Source: Hydrogenovibrio sp. UBA654 (GTDB lineage Bacteria > Pseudomonadota > Gammaproteobacteria > Thiomicrospirales > Thiomicrospiraceae). Taken from it: a DNA stretch of 17,444 nt. Under the pieces are notes generated by a model. That model had not been told where the DNA came from. It made no database searches and worked only from the letters and a program-made list of their open reading frames with translations. The position numbers were made by a program, and so were the translations under genes. How positions within the stretch are numbered: the first letter of the stretch is position 1; each line of letters starts with the position of its first letter. The stretch is taken from assembly GCA_002299585.1 (NCBI GenBank), contig DBOE01000017.1:1-17444 (forward strand), given 5' to 3'. Shown here piece by piece: positions 6,883 through 15,253 of this stretch.

Positions 6883-7847
6883 GCTTTAAAGCTTAGAGTA
6901 TGCGTATTTTCACTTAACCAAGTTAAATATTTGTTTACTCCCTCAGAAACCGTATTAAAACTTTCACTATAACCAGCTTTGCGTAATAACGAATTATCAG
7001 CTTGGGTGAAACTTTGATAAGCTCCTTTTAATTTTTCAGGGAAATCTATATATTCAATCTCACCTTTACCATGAAAATTTATAACTGCATCAGCAATGTT
7101 TTTAAAAGGTTCTGCTGCTGACGGCCCCAAGTTAAAAATTCCTGATTTATTTTTATTTTCCATAAACCAAAGATTTACTTTTACCACATCATCAATATAA
7201 ACAAAATCACGAGTTTGCATACCTTTATCATAGCCATCATAAGCACCAAACAGTTTTAGTTTTTCGCCAGCTAAAATTTGATTATGTAACTTAAATGCCA
7301 CACTTGCCATATCACCTTTATGCTGTTCTCTTGGCCCATAAACATTAAAATATCTAAAACCAACAACTTGGCTTTTTGCTTTCGGTAAAATTTGACGAAC
7401 ATACTGGTCAAACTGGAACTTTGAAAAGCCATACACATTCAAGGGTTTTTCGTATTGTCTTTGTTCGATAAAAGTAGGCCCATCGCCATAGGTTGCCGCA
7501 GATGAGGCGTATAAAAAAGGTATTTCTCTTTGTAAACAATAGTGTAGTAAGTCTTTAGAGTATTCGTAATTATTATCCATCATAAACTTACCGTCCCACT
7601 CTGTGGTGGATGAACAGGCTCCTTCATGAAAAATACACTCTATTTCAGGCAAGCCTTCTTCAGCAAAAATGCGTGCTTGAAAGTCCTCTTTATCAAGATA
7701 ATCGGCAAAATCACAATTCGCTAAATTAATAAATTTTTTACCATTTTTTAGATTATCTACTACCAAAATATCAGTCCGACTTTGTTTATTTAAAGCCTTA
7801 ACAATATTTGAACCTATAAAACCTGCACCACCTGTAACAACTATCAT
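6879..7847 (-). CDS. hldD: ADP-L-glycero-D-manno-heptose 6-epimerase
   Basis: Converts ADP-D-glycero-beta-D-manno-heptose to the L-glycero form used by WaaC, in the cytoplasm. It is an extended short-chain dehydrogenase: GGAGFIG (6-12) is the NADP-binding loop, VVDNLKNGKKF (29-39) follows, HEGACSSTTEWDG (74-86) is highly characteristic of HldD, and the catalytic set is Ser115/116 in YASSAATYG with Tyr139 and Lys143 in YGFSK. The substrate region FRYFNVYGPREQHKGDMASV is intact (split here only by its place around residues 168-187). Length 322 compares with about 310 in E. coli. It is the first gene of the minus-strand LPS operon and overlaps waaC by four bases. It faces the phosphatase gene across a 99-base divergent intergenic region. 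Confidence 0.96.
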   Translation of the reverse strand: MIVVTGGAGFIGSNIVKALNKQSRTDILVVDNLKNGKKFINLANCDFADYLDKEDFQARIFAEEGLPEIECIFHEGACSSTTEWDGKFMMDNNYEYSKDLLHYCLQREIPFLYASSAATYGDGPTFIEQRQYEKPLNVYGFSKFQFDQYVRQILPKAKSQVVGFRYFNVYGPREQHKGDMASVAFKLHNQILAGEKLKLFGAYDGYDKGMQTRDFVYIDDVVKVNLWFMENKNKSGIFNLGPSAAEPFKNIADAVINFHGKGEIEYIDFPEKLKGAYQSFTQADNSLLRKAGYSESFNTVSEGVNKYLTWLSENTHTLSFKA

Positions 7848-7867
7848 AAAAAATACACTATATTAAA

Positions 7868-7896
7868 AATTTAGCTTTTAATTTTATCATTAACAA
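7868..7896 (-). promoter_or_regulatory. Candidate promoter of the hldD-waaC LPS operon
   Basis: On the minus strand TTGTTA (7896-7891) and TAAATT (7873-7868) are 17 bases apart, 20 bases upstream of the hldD ATG. The sequence is very AT-rich, so chance matches are common. The same 99-base intergenic region must also carry the promoter for the divergent phosphatase-msbA operon; a TATGAT at 7925-7930 is a candidate -10 for it, without a convincing -35. Confidence 0.3.
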
Positions 7897-7946
7897 CTAG
7901 ATAAAAAAGGTAAAATTAGCCATATATGATTCAGGTATACAAATAG

Positions 7947-8609
7947 ATGGAAAGACTTAACACAAAAAAAGGGCGTTTTATAGCCCACTTAGACGCTTGG
8001 TTTGTTGACCATGAAATATTAAGAACTATCTACAGAAACTTTTATAAACTATCTGCTAATGCCTTTAGAAGCAACCACCCTTCACCTGCATTTATTAAAA
8101 AAATTAACCATGAATACGCCATAAAAACTATTATTAGTATGCGAAGAGCCGACTCAACTGGTCAGTATCGCTTAGAAAAAAAAAGTTGCGACCAACTTGG
8201 GATAACCTTGATAAACCATCCTATGTCCTCACGCAGTTTTCCTGATGTAGAAAATATTTTAAAGGCTAAAAAAATTCTAGAAACTGCTGAATACCCAATC
8301 TTAATCCACTGTAAATCTGGTGCTGATCGAGCGGGTATGATGAGTGTATTTTATAAACATTTTATTTTACAACAACCAATACAAGAAGCCTTATCAGAGC
8401 TATCGATGAAATACGGGCATTTTCGCTGGGCAGACACCGGAAAATTAGACGTTTTTTTTGAAGATTTTTTAAAATTTGAACAACAAAATCCACAAATTAC
8501 TTTTACCCAATGGCTACAAGAACACTATGACAAACCTAAGCTAAATGCCCAGTTTCATGCCGAAGGTTGGGCAAATATTGTAGTTAATAAAATATTACGC
8601 AGAGAATAA
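7947..8609 (+). CDS. Cys-based (tyrosine/dual-specificity type) phosphatase
   Basis: A 220-residue protein with the phosphatase P-loop HCKSGADRAG (121-130): nucleophile Cys122 and Arg128 in a CX5R motif. Upstream are FRSNHPSPAFI (40-50) and IKTIISMR (59-66), and LINHPMSSR (88-96) supplies the probable general-acid loop region. This pattern fits the Siw14/DSP-like bacterial phosphatases. No signal peptide or membrane helix is seen, so it acts in the cytoplasm or at the membrane surface. It is the first gene of a tight plus-strand operon, ten bases before msbA, with lpxL next. The context suggests dephosphorylation of a lipid (lipid A or phosphatidylglycerophosphate type, as in PTPMT1-like enzymes) or of a protein that controls LPS synthesis. 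Neither substrate can be read from the sequence. An AGG eleven bases before the ATG is the best ribosome site. Confidence 0.8.
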   Translation: MERLNTKKGRFIAHLDAWFVDHEILRTIYRNFYKLSANAFRSNHPSPAFIKKINHEYAIKTIISMRRADSTGQYRLEKKSCDQLGITLINHPMSSRSFPDVENILKAKKILETAEYPILIHCKSGADRAGMMSVFYKHFILQQPIQEALSELSMKYGHFRWADTGKLDVFFEDFLKFEQQNPQITFTQWLQEHYDKPKLNAQFHAEGWANIVVNKILRRE

Positions 8610-8619
8610 ATACAACAAG

Positions 8620-10350
8620 ATGATAGAAAAAACAACCTTAATCCTTTATAAAAGATTATTTGCCTATATCAAGCCCTACTGGAAAATAGTTATTGTTACT
8701 CTATTATCTATTGTTGGCGTGGCAAGTATGGAACCACTAATGCCTATGCTATTAGAGCCTCTTGTTGATAAAAGTCTAATTGGCAAGGATCCTGAATACA
8801 TTAAAACTATACCTCTGCTAATAATGCTAGTTTTCATATTCAAGGGATTTGCTGAGTACCTGAGCAAAGTAACCAGTGAATGGATCGCTCACAAGGCAAT
8901 TTTAGATATTCGAGCAGAAATGTTTACCAAGATAAACAACCTACCGATTAGCACCCATCAAAAATATAATACTGGCGAACTGCTTTCTAAAGTAACCTAT
9001 GATATACCACAAGTTGGAGCAACTCTAAGCCAAGCATGGATAGTAATAATTCGTGACACTCTAATCATTTTAGCTCTAGTTGCCTATTTACTCTACACTT
9101 CATGGCAACTTACTCTACTTATGCTCTTAATTGCCCCAGTTATTGCTTTTATTATTGATAGAGCAAGTAAATTAATGAGAAACTCCAGCACCGAGATGCA
9201 ACAAAGCATGGGGCAACTAACCCATCGTTTAGAAGAAGGTATTAACGGTCATAAAGACATAAAAATTTTTGGTGCCGAAAAATACGAACAAAACCGTTTT
9301 TTTACTGCTGCTGAAAGCCTAAGAAAGCACACTATGAGTGTAGTTAAAGTCTCGGCTTTAAATGTTCCTCTAGTACAAGTTATGGCGGCAATTGCCTTAT
9401 CTATAGTTTTATATGCAGCCTCGGTGATGTCTGCTGAAAATATGTTTACACCTGGGCAGTTTTTGGGATTTATAACTGCCATGGCATTAATTTTTGAACC
9501 AATTCGCAGGCTAACTAATATCAACCAAACTATTCAACGCGGTATGGCGGCGGCGACAAGTATTTTTAAAATATTAGATTTAACTACCGAAAAAAATACC
9601 GGCACACAAACACCAAACTTTACTGGTAGCTTAAAATTTAATGATGCTTCATTTTGCTATGCCGGCGAAAACAATCACGCGATTAATAACTTTTGTGCTG
9701 AATTTAAAGCAAATACAACTACCGCCTTGGTAGGTAGCTCTGGAGCTGGTAAATCAACTATAGTTAACTTAATAACTCGCTTTTACCAAATAAATGCTGG
9801 CTCTATAACTTTTGACCACATAAATATCGAAGACATAGAGCTTTATCACCTCAGAAAAAATATTGGTTTTGTAAGTCAAAACATCATCTTATTTAATGAT
9901 ACTATTCGGGCAAATATTGCTTTTGGTAAACCTGACATATCCGATAAAGAAATAATTAATGCCGCTAAAGAAGCCTATGCATGGGAATTTATTGAGCTGC
10001 TTCCACAAGGGTTAAACACTAATATTGGTGAAAATGGCAACAAATTATCAGGTGGGCAACGCCAACGCATAGCCCTAGCTAGAGCATTTCTTAAAAACGC
10101 ACCTATTTTAATCTTAGATGAGGCAACTTCTGCATTAGATAATGAATCCGAAACAAAAGTTCAACGAGCCTTAATAAAACTGCAACTAGGTAAAACGGTT
10201 ATAGTTATTGCTCATAGACTTAGCACGATCAAAAATGCCAATAACATTATAGTTCTTGATAAGGGTAGAATAATTGAAGAAGGAACCCACCAACAACTTA
10301 TAGAGCATAAAGGCAACTACAACCAACTATATCAAAGTGGCTTTAAATAG
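8620..10350 (+). CDS. msbA: Lipid A/phospholipid flippase, ABC transporter MsbA
   Basis: Flips lipid A-core from the inner to the outer leaflet of the inner membrane using ATP, as a homodimer. The 576 residues form one half-transporter: a transmembrane domain (about 1-320, with hydrophobic segments near 22-45, 62-82, 140-160, 162-180, 250-270 and 278-293) and a nucleotide-binding domain. In the latter, Walker A is GSSGAGKST (372-380), the Q-loop Gln is at 420, the signature is LSGGQ (476-480), Walker B is ILILDE (496-501) and the switch His is 532. Length equals that of typical MsbA (about 580). It sits ten bases after the phosphatase gene and two bases before the lipid A acyltransferase. That acyltransferase makes the hexa-acylated substrate MsbA prefers in E. 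coli, which supports MsbA over a generic multidrug exporter. Confidence 0.93.
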   Translation: MIEKTTLILYKRLFAYIKPYWKIVIVTLLSIVGVASMEPLMPMLLEPLVDKSLIGKDPEYIKTIPLLIMLVFIFKGFAEYLSKVTSEWIAHKAILDIRAEMFTKINNLPISTHQKYNTGELLSKVTYDIPQVGATLSQAWIVIIRDTLIILALVAYLLYTSWQLTLLMLLIAPVIAFIIDRASKLMRNSSTEMQQSMGQLTHRLEEGINGHKDIKIFGAEKYEQNRFFTAAESLRKHTMSVVKVSALNVPLVQVMAAIALSIVLYAASVMSAENMFTPGQFLGFITAMALIFEPIRRLTNINQTIQRGMAAATSIFKILDLTTEKNTGTQTPNFTGSLKFNDASFCYAGENNHAINNFCAEFKANTTTALVGSSGAGKSTIVNLITRFYQINAGSITFDHINIEDIELYHLRKNIGFVSQNIILFNDTIRANIAFGKPDISDKEIINAAKEAYAWEFIELLPQGLNTNIGENGNKLSGGQRQRIALARAFLKNAPILILDEATSALDNESETKVQRALIKLQLGKTVIVIAHRLSTIKNANNIIVLDKGRIIEEGTHQQLIEHKGNYNQLYQSGFK

Positions 10351-10352
10351 CC

Positions 10353-11261
10353 ATGAATAACAACAAATTTAAATACTCATTTTTATACCCTAAATACTGG
10401 GGGATTTGGTTTGGAGTTTTTATTCTAAGAATAATTAGCCTTTTACCATACAAAACTAAGCTAAATTTAGGCAAATGGCTAGGAAGACAAATCTTTAAAC
10501 TTGCCAAAAAAAGGAAAAAAATAGTTCTCATAAATTTAGAGAATGCTTTTCCAAATAAAACCCTAACAGAAATAAATAAATTAGCCCTGCAACATTTTGA
10601 ATCACTGGGGATTAGTTTTTTTGAATCTATGCTAGTTTGGTGGGGCGAGCATCATAGCAAAAAAAATTGCTTTGAAAAAAGCCTAATTACCTATAAAAAC
10701 CTCCACAATTTAGAACAAGCATTACAAGCAAAACAGGGAGTTATATTAATTTCACCCCATTTTTCAACCGCTGACATAACAGGACTGTTCTTATCATTTA
10801 AAATTGATATTTATCCAGTTTATCGTCCACATGATAATGCCTTAATGGACTACCTTATTTTAAAAGGCAGGACTCTTAATAATATAGTGCCAATTGCAAA
10901 AAATAACACTAGAGCTATGATAAAAATTTTAAAAACTGGTGACAACTTAGGGTTTTTACCAGACCAAAAATACACCCATAAAGGACATATAAAAGTACCT
11001 TTTTTTAACAAAGATGCTCCAAGTAACCCTGCAACATCAAAACTAGTTAAAATAACTAATTGCTTGGTTTTACCAACTTTTTTAACCAGATTAGACAATG
11101 GTAGCTACGAATTAAACTTTCATCAGCCAATAGAAAACTTTGCCTCTGCTGATGATTTTGCAGATACCCTAAGACTGCATAAAATTTATGAACAAGAAAT
11201 AACCAAAAACCCTGCTCAATATTTATGGATCCATAACCGCTGGAATATAAAAAATATGTAA
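10353..11261 (+). CDS. lpxL: Late lipid A acyltransferase (LpxL/HtrB family)
   Basis: Adds a secondary acyl chain from acyl-ACP to the lipid A precursor at the inner membrane. The HX4D catalytic motif is HFSTAD (136-141). LGFLPDQ (199-205) and the VPFF motif at 215-218 match the family, and an N-terminal hydrophobic helix (about 17-32) gives the expected membrane anchor. The 302 residues match the usual 300-310. Whether it is the LpxL, LpxM or LpxP type cannot be decided from sequence; only one copy is visible here. The ATG is two bases past the msbA stop, so translation is probably coupled. A 64-base gap follows before ppc, with no terminator hairpin visible. Confidence 0.88.
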   Translation: MNNNKFKYSFLYPKYWGIWFGVFILRIISLLPYKTKLNLGKWLGRQIFKLAKKRKKIVLINLENAFPNKTLTEINKLALQHFESLGISFFESMLVWWGEHHSKKNCFEKSLITYKNLHNLEQALQAKQGVILISPHFSTADITGLFLSFKIDIYPVYRPHDNALMDYLILKGRTLNNIVPIAKNNTRAMIKILKTGDNLGFLPDQKYTHKGHIKVPFFNKDAPSNPATSKLVKITNCLVLPTFLTRLDNGSYELNFHQPIENFASADDFADTLRLHKIYEQEITKNPAQYLWIHNRWNIKNM

Positions 11262-11287
11262 CCAAAGGAACTCATTTTTAAGCTATG

Positions 11288-11315
11288 TTACAATTCCCCA
11301 TCAAAATTATATAAT
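11288..11315 (+). promoter_or_regulatory. Candidate promoter upstream of ppc
   Basis: TTACAA (11288-11293) and a perfect TATAAT (11310-11315) lie 16 bases apart. Transcription from it would begin about four bases before the ppc ATG at 11326 and would leave out the AGGA at 11316-11319 that looks like the ribosome site. Either the mRNA is nearly leaderless or the match is fortuitous and ppc is read from further upstream. Confidence 0.35.
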
Positions 11316-11325
11316 AGGATAGAAA

Positions 11326-14118
11326 ATGGTATCAGCAGAACAACGCGACCAAACGCTAAGATCTCGTGTAAAGCTATTAGGAACTCTACTTGGTGAAGTA
11401 ATTGAAGCCCAAGCTGGTAAACCAGCTCTAGATGCAATAGAAAAACTACGCAAAGGTTATATTCAGCTACACGAACAAGAAGACGAAAGCCTAAGAAAAG
11501 AATTACAAGATTTTATAGATGCTCAAAATCCTGCACAACTAAGTTTAATTATCCGTGCCTTTAATCTTTATTTCAGCCTAGTTAATTTAGCTGAGGAAGA
11601 ACATCAATATCATGAAAGACAAAGCCAATTAAGAACCGATGGGCCTAAGTGGATGGGCTCTGTTTTAAATACTATTGGCGAATTCAAGAAAGAAGGATTA
11701 AGTGCTAAAGAAGTTGCCACAATAATTAATAAACTAGAGTATATTCCAGTATTTACTGCCCACCCAACTGAATCAAAACGCCGTGCTGTTATGGATAACC
11801 TGCGCCAAATATTTTTAACTCTTGATGAATATAATGAAGCAGAAACTTACCAAAATCCTTACGCACAAGAAGGGGTTCTCAAAAAACTACAATATCAACT
11901 ACAAATATTATGGAAAACTGATGAAGTTAGACAGACTAAACCAACAGTACAAGATGAAATTAGAAATGGAATTTATCATTTTCGCCAATCATTATTTTCC
12001 GCTGTCCCTACCACCTACCGCTACATGGAAAGAGCTTTAGCTAGGCACTATCCTGAGGCAAATATAGAAACCCCAAACTTTTTAACCTTTGGTTCATGGA
12101 TTGGCGGTGATAGAGATGGCAACCCTTTTGTTACTCACAAAACTACGATAAATGCGTTATTAATGCAAACTAGAGCAGTATTATATGAATATGAACAAAG
12201 AGTTTTAACCCTAAGTAGCCAGCTAACTCAATCTATATATAATGCAGAAATTAGCCAAGCAGTAATTAATAAATCAACCATTGTTGACCCAGACTTTCAG
12301 GAGATGGTTTTTCATCGCCGCCCAGATAGACACTCCGACGAGCCTTATCGTCGTCTGTTAACCTTAATACGAGGGCGATTACAGAAAAACTTAAAGTATG
12401 TTGAAGACCAATTAAATGCTAAACCTTCAGAAAAATCGGCATTTGCCTATAAATCAGAAACCGATTTTTTACAGGATTTAGAATTAATTTATGATTCTCT
12501 TTGTAATCATGGTGATAAAAATGTTGCAGATTCTGATCTAAAGGACTTAATTCGCTTAGTAAAAACTTTTGGTTTTTACTTAATGCGTCTAGATATTCGT
12601 CAGGAGTCCAATGTACACTCAGACGCTGTAACAGACTTACTTTCTCATTTAGATATTGATTATAACAAGATGTCAGAAGCGGCAAAGCTAGAATGTCTTG
12701 CTAGCCAAGTTTCTGCCCCAACCATAATAGATACTTCGCACTTAGACCTACAAGAAATGACTATAGAAGTGCTTGAAGTATTTCATACGATGAAAAAAAT
12801 GCGTGGTGAAATTAGCCCAAAAGTATTTAATAACTATGTTATATCCATGACCCATGAAGCTAGCCATGTAATGGAAGTATTATTTTTAGCCCACCAAGCT
12901 GGGTTAGCGGGCTATAATACTGGGAAACCCTACTGTGAGATAAAAGTATCACCACTATTTGAGACTATTCAGGACTTAGAGCACATAGTACCAGTTACCT
13001 CTGCTCTTTTTAAAAACAAAACCTACCATGAATTATTAAGTGCTTCTGGGGGAATGCAAGAAATAATGCTTGGTTACTCAGATTCAGCAAAAGATGGCGG
13101 AAACCTTTCCTCTTCATGGACCCTATACCAAGCTCAACAACAAATAATGCAACTAGCAGATGACTTTGCTATTGATTGTAGATTATTTCATGGTCGTGGC
13201 GGCACCGTTGGTCGTGGTGGCGGCCCAACACATAATGCAATATTATCCCAACCAACTGGAACTGTACGAGGGCAAATTAAATTTACTGAACAAGGTGAAG
13301 TGTTATCTTTCAAATACGGCAACAAAGAAACCGCTGTTTATGAACTATCACTTGGGGTAACTGGTTTAATGAAAGCATCAAAATGCTTGGTTAAAAAACC
13401 AACTGCTGATAAGCCTGAATACCTTAATGCCATGCAAAAATTAGCTAAAGATGGTGAAAATGCATTTAGAGAACTTACTGATGATACTCCTGGATTTTTT
13501 GATTTTTTCTACGAAGCTACACCAGTAAATGAAATTGGACTATTAAATATTGGTTCACGACCATCACACCGCAAAAAAGACAATATGTCTAAATCCTCTA
13601 TTCGTGCTATTCCGTGGATATTTGGCTGGGCACAAGCAAGGCTTACCTTTCCTGCTTGGTATGGCACAGGCACTGCATTAACTAACTGGATTAAAAAGTC
13701 AGACGATAAACAACTAAAGCAAATGTACGACAATTGGCCTTTCTTTAAAAGCCTTGTCAGCAACATCCAAATGGCATTATTTAAAACTAACTTACAAATA
13801 GGCAAGGGCTATAGCTCCTTAGCAGAAAATCAAGAATTAGCTAATAAAATATATAATATGGTCGCGACAGAACATACAAAAACTGTAGTTTGTAATTTAA
13901 AAATCAGTGAGAATGAATATTTAATGGCTGATACTCCGCAGATAGCATTATCTTTAAGAAGAAGAGAGCCTTATTTAGAGCCTTTAAATAATATCCAAAT
14001 TTCCATCTTAAAACGCTATAAAGATGAAAATAAAACAGATAAGCAAAGAGAAATTTGGCTCAGCCCATTATTAAATAGTATTAATGCAATTGCTGCTGGC
14101 ATGCGTAATACTGGTTAA
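11326..14118 (+). CDS. ppc: Phosphoenolpyruvate carboxylase
   Basis: Carboxylates PEP with bicarbonate to oxaloacetate, replenishing the TCA cycle and feeding aspartate synthesis; a cytoplasmic tetramer in the known family. The 930 residues are near the bacterial norm of about 880-960. Landmarks in order are FTAHPTESKRRAV (143-155) with catalytic His146, GSWIGGDRDGNPFVT (256-270), GYSDSAKDGG before the glycine loop, FHGRGGTVGRGGGP (621-634) with catalytic His622, the later segment RAIPWIFGWAQ, and a C-terminus ending in AAGMRNTG as in typical PEPCs. No frameshift or missing catalytic residue was noticed. It is probably transcribed on its own or from the msbA-lpxL side, since no terminator separates them. 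Oxaloacetate leads to aspartate, the substrate of PanD encoded next, though that link is metabolic and need not mean co-regulation. Confidence 0.97.
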   Translation: MVSAEQRDQTLRSRVKLLGTLLGEVIEAQAGKPALDAIEKLRKGYIQLHEQEDESLRKELQDFIDAQNPAQLSLIIRAFNLYFSLVNLAEEEHQYHERQSQLRTDGPKWMGSVLNTIGEFKKEGLSAKEVATIINKLEYIPVFTAHPTESKRRAVMDNLRQIFLTLDEYNEAETYQNPYAQEGVLKKLQYQLQILWKTDEVRQTKPTVQDEIRNGIYHFRQSLFSAVPTTYRYMERALARHYPEANIETPNFLTFGSWIGGDRDGNPFVTHKTTINALLMQTRAVLYEYEQRVLTLSSQLTQSIYNAEISQAVINKSTIVDPDFQEMVFHRRPDRHSDEPYRRLLTLIRGRLQKNLKYVEDQLNAKPSEKSAFAYKSETDFLQDLELIYDSLCNHGDKNVADSDLKDLIRLVKTFGFYLMRLDIRQESNVHSDAVTDLLSHLDIDYNKMSEAAKLECLASQVSAPTIIDTSHLDLQEMTIEVLEVFHTMKKMRGEISPKVFNNYVISMTHEASHVMEVLFLAHQAGLAGYNTGKPYCEIKVSPLFETIQDLEHIVPVTSALFKNKTYHELLSASGGMQEIMLGYSDSAKDGGNLSSSWTLYQAQQQIMQLADDFAIDCRLFHGRGGTVGRGGGPTHNAILSQPTGTVRGQIKFTEQGEVLSFKYGNKETAVYELSLGVTGLMKASKCLVKKPTADKPEYLNAMQKLAKDGENAFRELTDDTPGFFDFFYEATPVNEIGLLNIGSRPSHRKKDNMSKSSIRAIPWIFGWAQARLTFPAWYGTGTALTNWIKKSDDKQLKQMYDNWPFFKSLVSNIQMALFKTNLQIGKGYSSLAENQELANKIYNMVATEHTKTVVCNLKISENEYLMADTPQIALSLRRREPYLEPLNNIQISILKRYKDENKTDKQREIWLSPLLNSINAIAAGMRNTG

Positions 14119-14160
14119 TGATAGGTTGAAAGTAGACACTGAATAACTGATTAATTTTTT

Positions 14161-14169
14161 TGATATAAT
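14161..14169 (+). promoter_or_regulatory. Extended -10 promoter candidate for panD
   Basis: TGATATAAT matches the extended -10 consensus TGnTATAAT, which does not need a good -35; no convincing -35 lies 16-18 bases upstream. Start of transcription would fall near 14176, leaving a leader of about 38 bases with a GGA at 14199-14201, twelve bases before the ATG. Confidence 0.4.
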
Positions 14170-14213
14170 ACTGCCGTTTATTTTTAATAAAAAAAATTGG
14201 ATATAATTAGATT

Positions 14214-14609
14214 ATGCAAATTACTTTGCTAAAATCGAAACTACACAGAGTGGTCACAACCCATGTCGAGCTTGACTATGAGGGGTCTTGTGCGATTGAT
14301 AGTGCGTTATTAGATTTAGCTGGCATTCGTGAATATGAGCAGATTCAAATTTATAACATTAATAATGGTGAGAGGTTTACAACCTATGCCATTCGTGCAG
14401 CAACCAATTCTGGAATTATTTCAATAAATGGTGCGGCTGCTCACAAGGCTAATCCAAATGATTTATTGATAATAGCTACTTATGCGAGCATGAGTGAAGC
14501 AGAAGCTAAGTTATTTAAACCAACTATGGTTTATTTTAAAGAAGGCAAGAAAAATACTGTTTCGCATACTAGTAACAGCATCGCTGTACAGATGCAAAAT
14601 ATTTCTTAA
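14214..14609 (+). CDS. panD: Aspartate 1-decarboxylase precursor
   Basis: Makes beta-alanine for pantothenate and CoA from L-aspartate, in the cytoplasm. It is a pyruvoyl enzyme: the proenzyme cleaves itself between Gly24 and Ser25, here in EGSCAID, and Ser25 becomes the pyruvoyl group. Other active-site positions match the E. coli enzyme by number: Lys9 (SKLHR), Arg54, Thr57 and Tyr58 (GERFTTYAIR). ISINGAAAHKANPNDLLII (69-87) is the usual conserved segment. The 131 residues fit the family's 117-140, with a short variable tail. Because panM is known only from the enteric branch, maturation here may be spontaneous. No panC or panB lies nearby. It is convergent with the HIT gene across a large palindromic repeat. 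Confidence 0.96.
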   Translation: MQITLLKSKLHRVVTTHVELDYEGSCAIDSALLDLAGIREYEQIQIYNINNGERFTTYAIRAATNSGIISINGAAAHKANPNDLLIIATYASMSEAEAKLFKPTMVYFKEGKKNTVSHTSNSIAVQMQNIS

Positions 14610-14613
14610 TTTC

Positions 14614-14766
14614 CCCAAATCTCTATATAGGAATTGGATATAAAGTGCTAGTCCTTGTTCGCTAGGGAGCCTCTGATTAAGTATCATAATTTCTGGCAAC
14701 GCCAAGTTTTAATCAGTTGTTAAGTGCCTCCTTTAGAGATCTACGGTAGCTAAATAGGGATTTGGG
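14614..14766. repeat. Palindromic intergenic element between convergent panD and HIT genes
   Basis: Outer arms at 14614-14626 (CCCAAATCTCTAT) and 14754-14766 (ATAGGGATTTGGG) are 13-base inverted repeats with one mismatch, separated by 127 bases. Nested inside are CTGATTAA (14673-14680) and TTAATCAG (14708-14715). The element fills the whole gap between two gene ends and holds no open frame. It could be a miniature inverted-repeat element and could also act as a two-way terminator, although no clean stem plus T-run is seen. Segments of it recur at the left edge (44-53) and at 17308-17444. Confidence 0.65.
14671..14718 (-). repeat. Dispersed repeat core, copy A (48 bases)
   Basis: On the minus strand it begins AACTGATTAAAA (14718-14707) and ends with a 25-base block (14695-14671) whose last 19 bases, TTATGATACTTAATCAGAG, are identical to 17426-17444. 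Copy B at 17308-17444 has the same two ends in the same order but a different, much longer interior, so the copies differ by an insertion or replacement between fixed ends. Confidence 0.75.
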
Positions 14767-14774
14767 ATATAGTT

Positions 14775-15176
14775 TTAGTATTTTTTAAAGTAGTTTTGTA
14801 CAGATGTTTTTAATCTTTCTATTGTGTTTACACTAGGGGTTAAATTATCTTTACACCAGATAGGTTCTGGCCAAGCCTCATCGGTTTGGCTTCTTAATAC
14901 AATATGTATGTGATAGTAGGGTAATTTATTGCCTATTTTGGCTATGTTGTAATGTTCACCAAAGCCTTCTCTTTTTAGAAATTCAGCTAATTTATAAATC
15001 TCTTGGTATAGTTGGGTAGAGTAGTCAGTGGTAAATTCTTTATTGGGAATAAATTGCAACCAAGGTATTTTGGTTTCTTCCCCCATTATTGAAAAAAATT
15101 GGTTTTGAAAAATAAGTTTATTTTGGTATTTTTCTTCAAGGTTATTTTCGCTGTGATCGGTAATAATTATATCCAC
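14775..15176 (-). CDS. HIT-family (histidine triad) protein
   Basis: A 133-residue protein with the C-terminal signature PYYHIHIVLRSQTDEAWPEPIW. His89 and His91 are the last two of the triad; the first triad position is Tyr87, and a non-His there also occurs in the bacterial HIT subgroup with a QLHVHVIAR-type motif followed by D-x-AWP. Family members hydrolyse or transfer nucleotide monophosphates (for example dinucleoside polyphosphates or adenylates), but this subgroup is poorly characterised and the substrate is unknown. It lies alone on the minus strand, divergent from maf and convergent with panD. No membrane segment is seen. The ATG at 15176 has no strong ribosome site. Confidence 0.8.
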   Translation of the reverse strand: MDIIITDHSENNLEEKYQNKLIFQNQFFSIMGEETKIPWLQFIPNKEFTTDYSTQLYQEIYKLAEFLKREGFGEHYNIAKIGNKLPYYHIHIVLRSQTDEAWPEPIWCKDNLTPSVNTIERLKTSVQNYFKKY

Positions 15177-15253
15177 ATTTTTGCCCTAACTTGTTATCGT
15201 TTATAATTTACTATTCGTTGTAGAATAACAGAAATTATTTAAAAAACATTATT
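15177..15253. promoter_or_regulatory. Divergent intergenic region between HIT gene and maf
   Basis: The 77 bases must hold promoters for both genes. TATAAT at 15202-15207 lies in a near-palindromic TTTATAATTTA, so -10-like boxes appear on both strands, and TAGAAT at 15221-15226 is another candidate for maf. No matching -35 boxes are convincing. The leader before maf shows no clear Shine-Dalgarno sequence. Confidence 0.3.

Noticed and set aside
10343..10531. Minus-strand small frame at the msbA/lpxL junction
   Set aside because: It is the complement of the lpxL N-terminus and has no independent support.
14145..14154. AACTGATTAA upstream of panD as a third full repeat copy
   Set aside because: Only ten bases match, with no second end nearby; it may be a relic or chance in AT-rich DNA.
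14636..14768. tRNA or small RNA gene in the panD-HIT gap
   Set aside because: The palindromes do not fit a cloverleaf, there is no T-loop GTTCRANNC motif in the right place, and repeat sharing explains the structure better.
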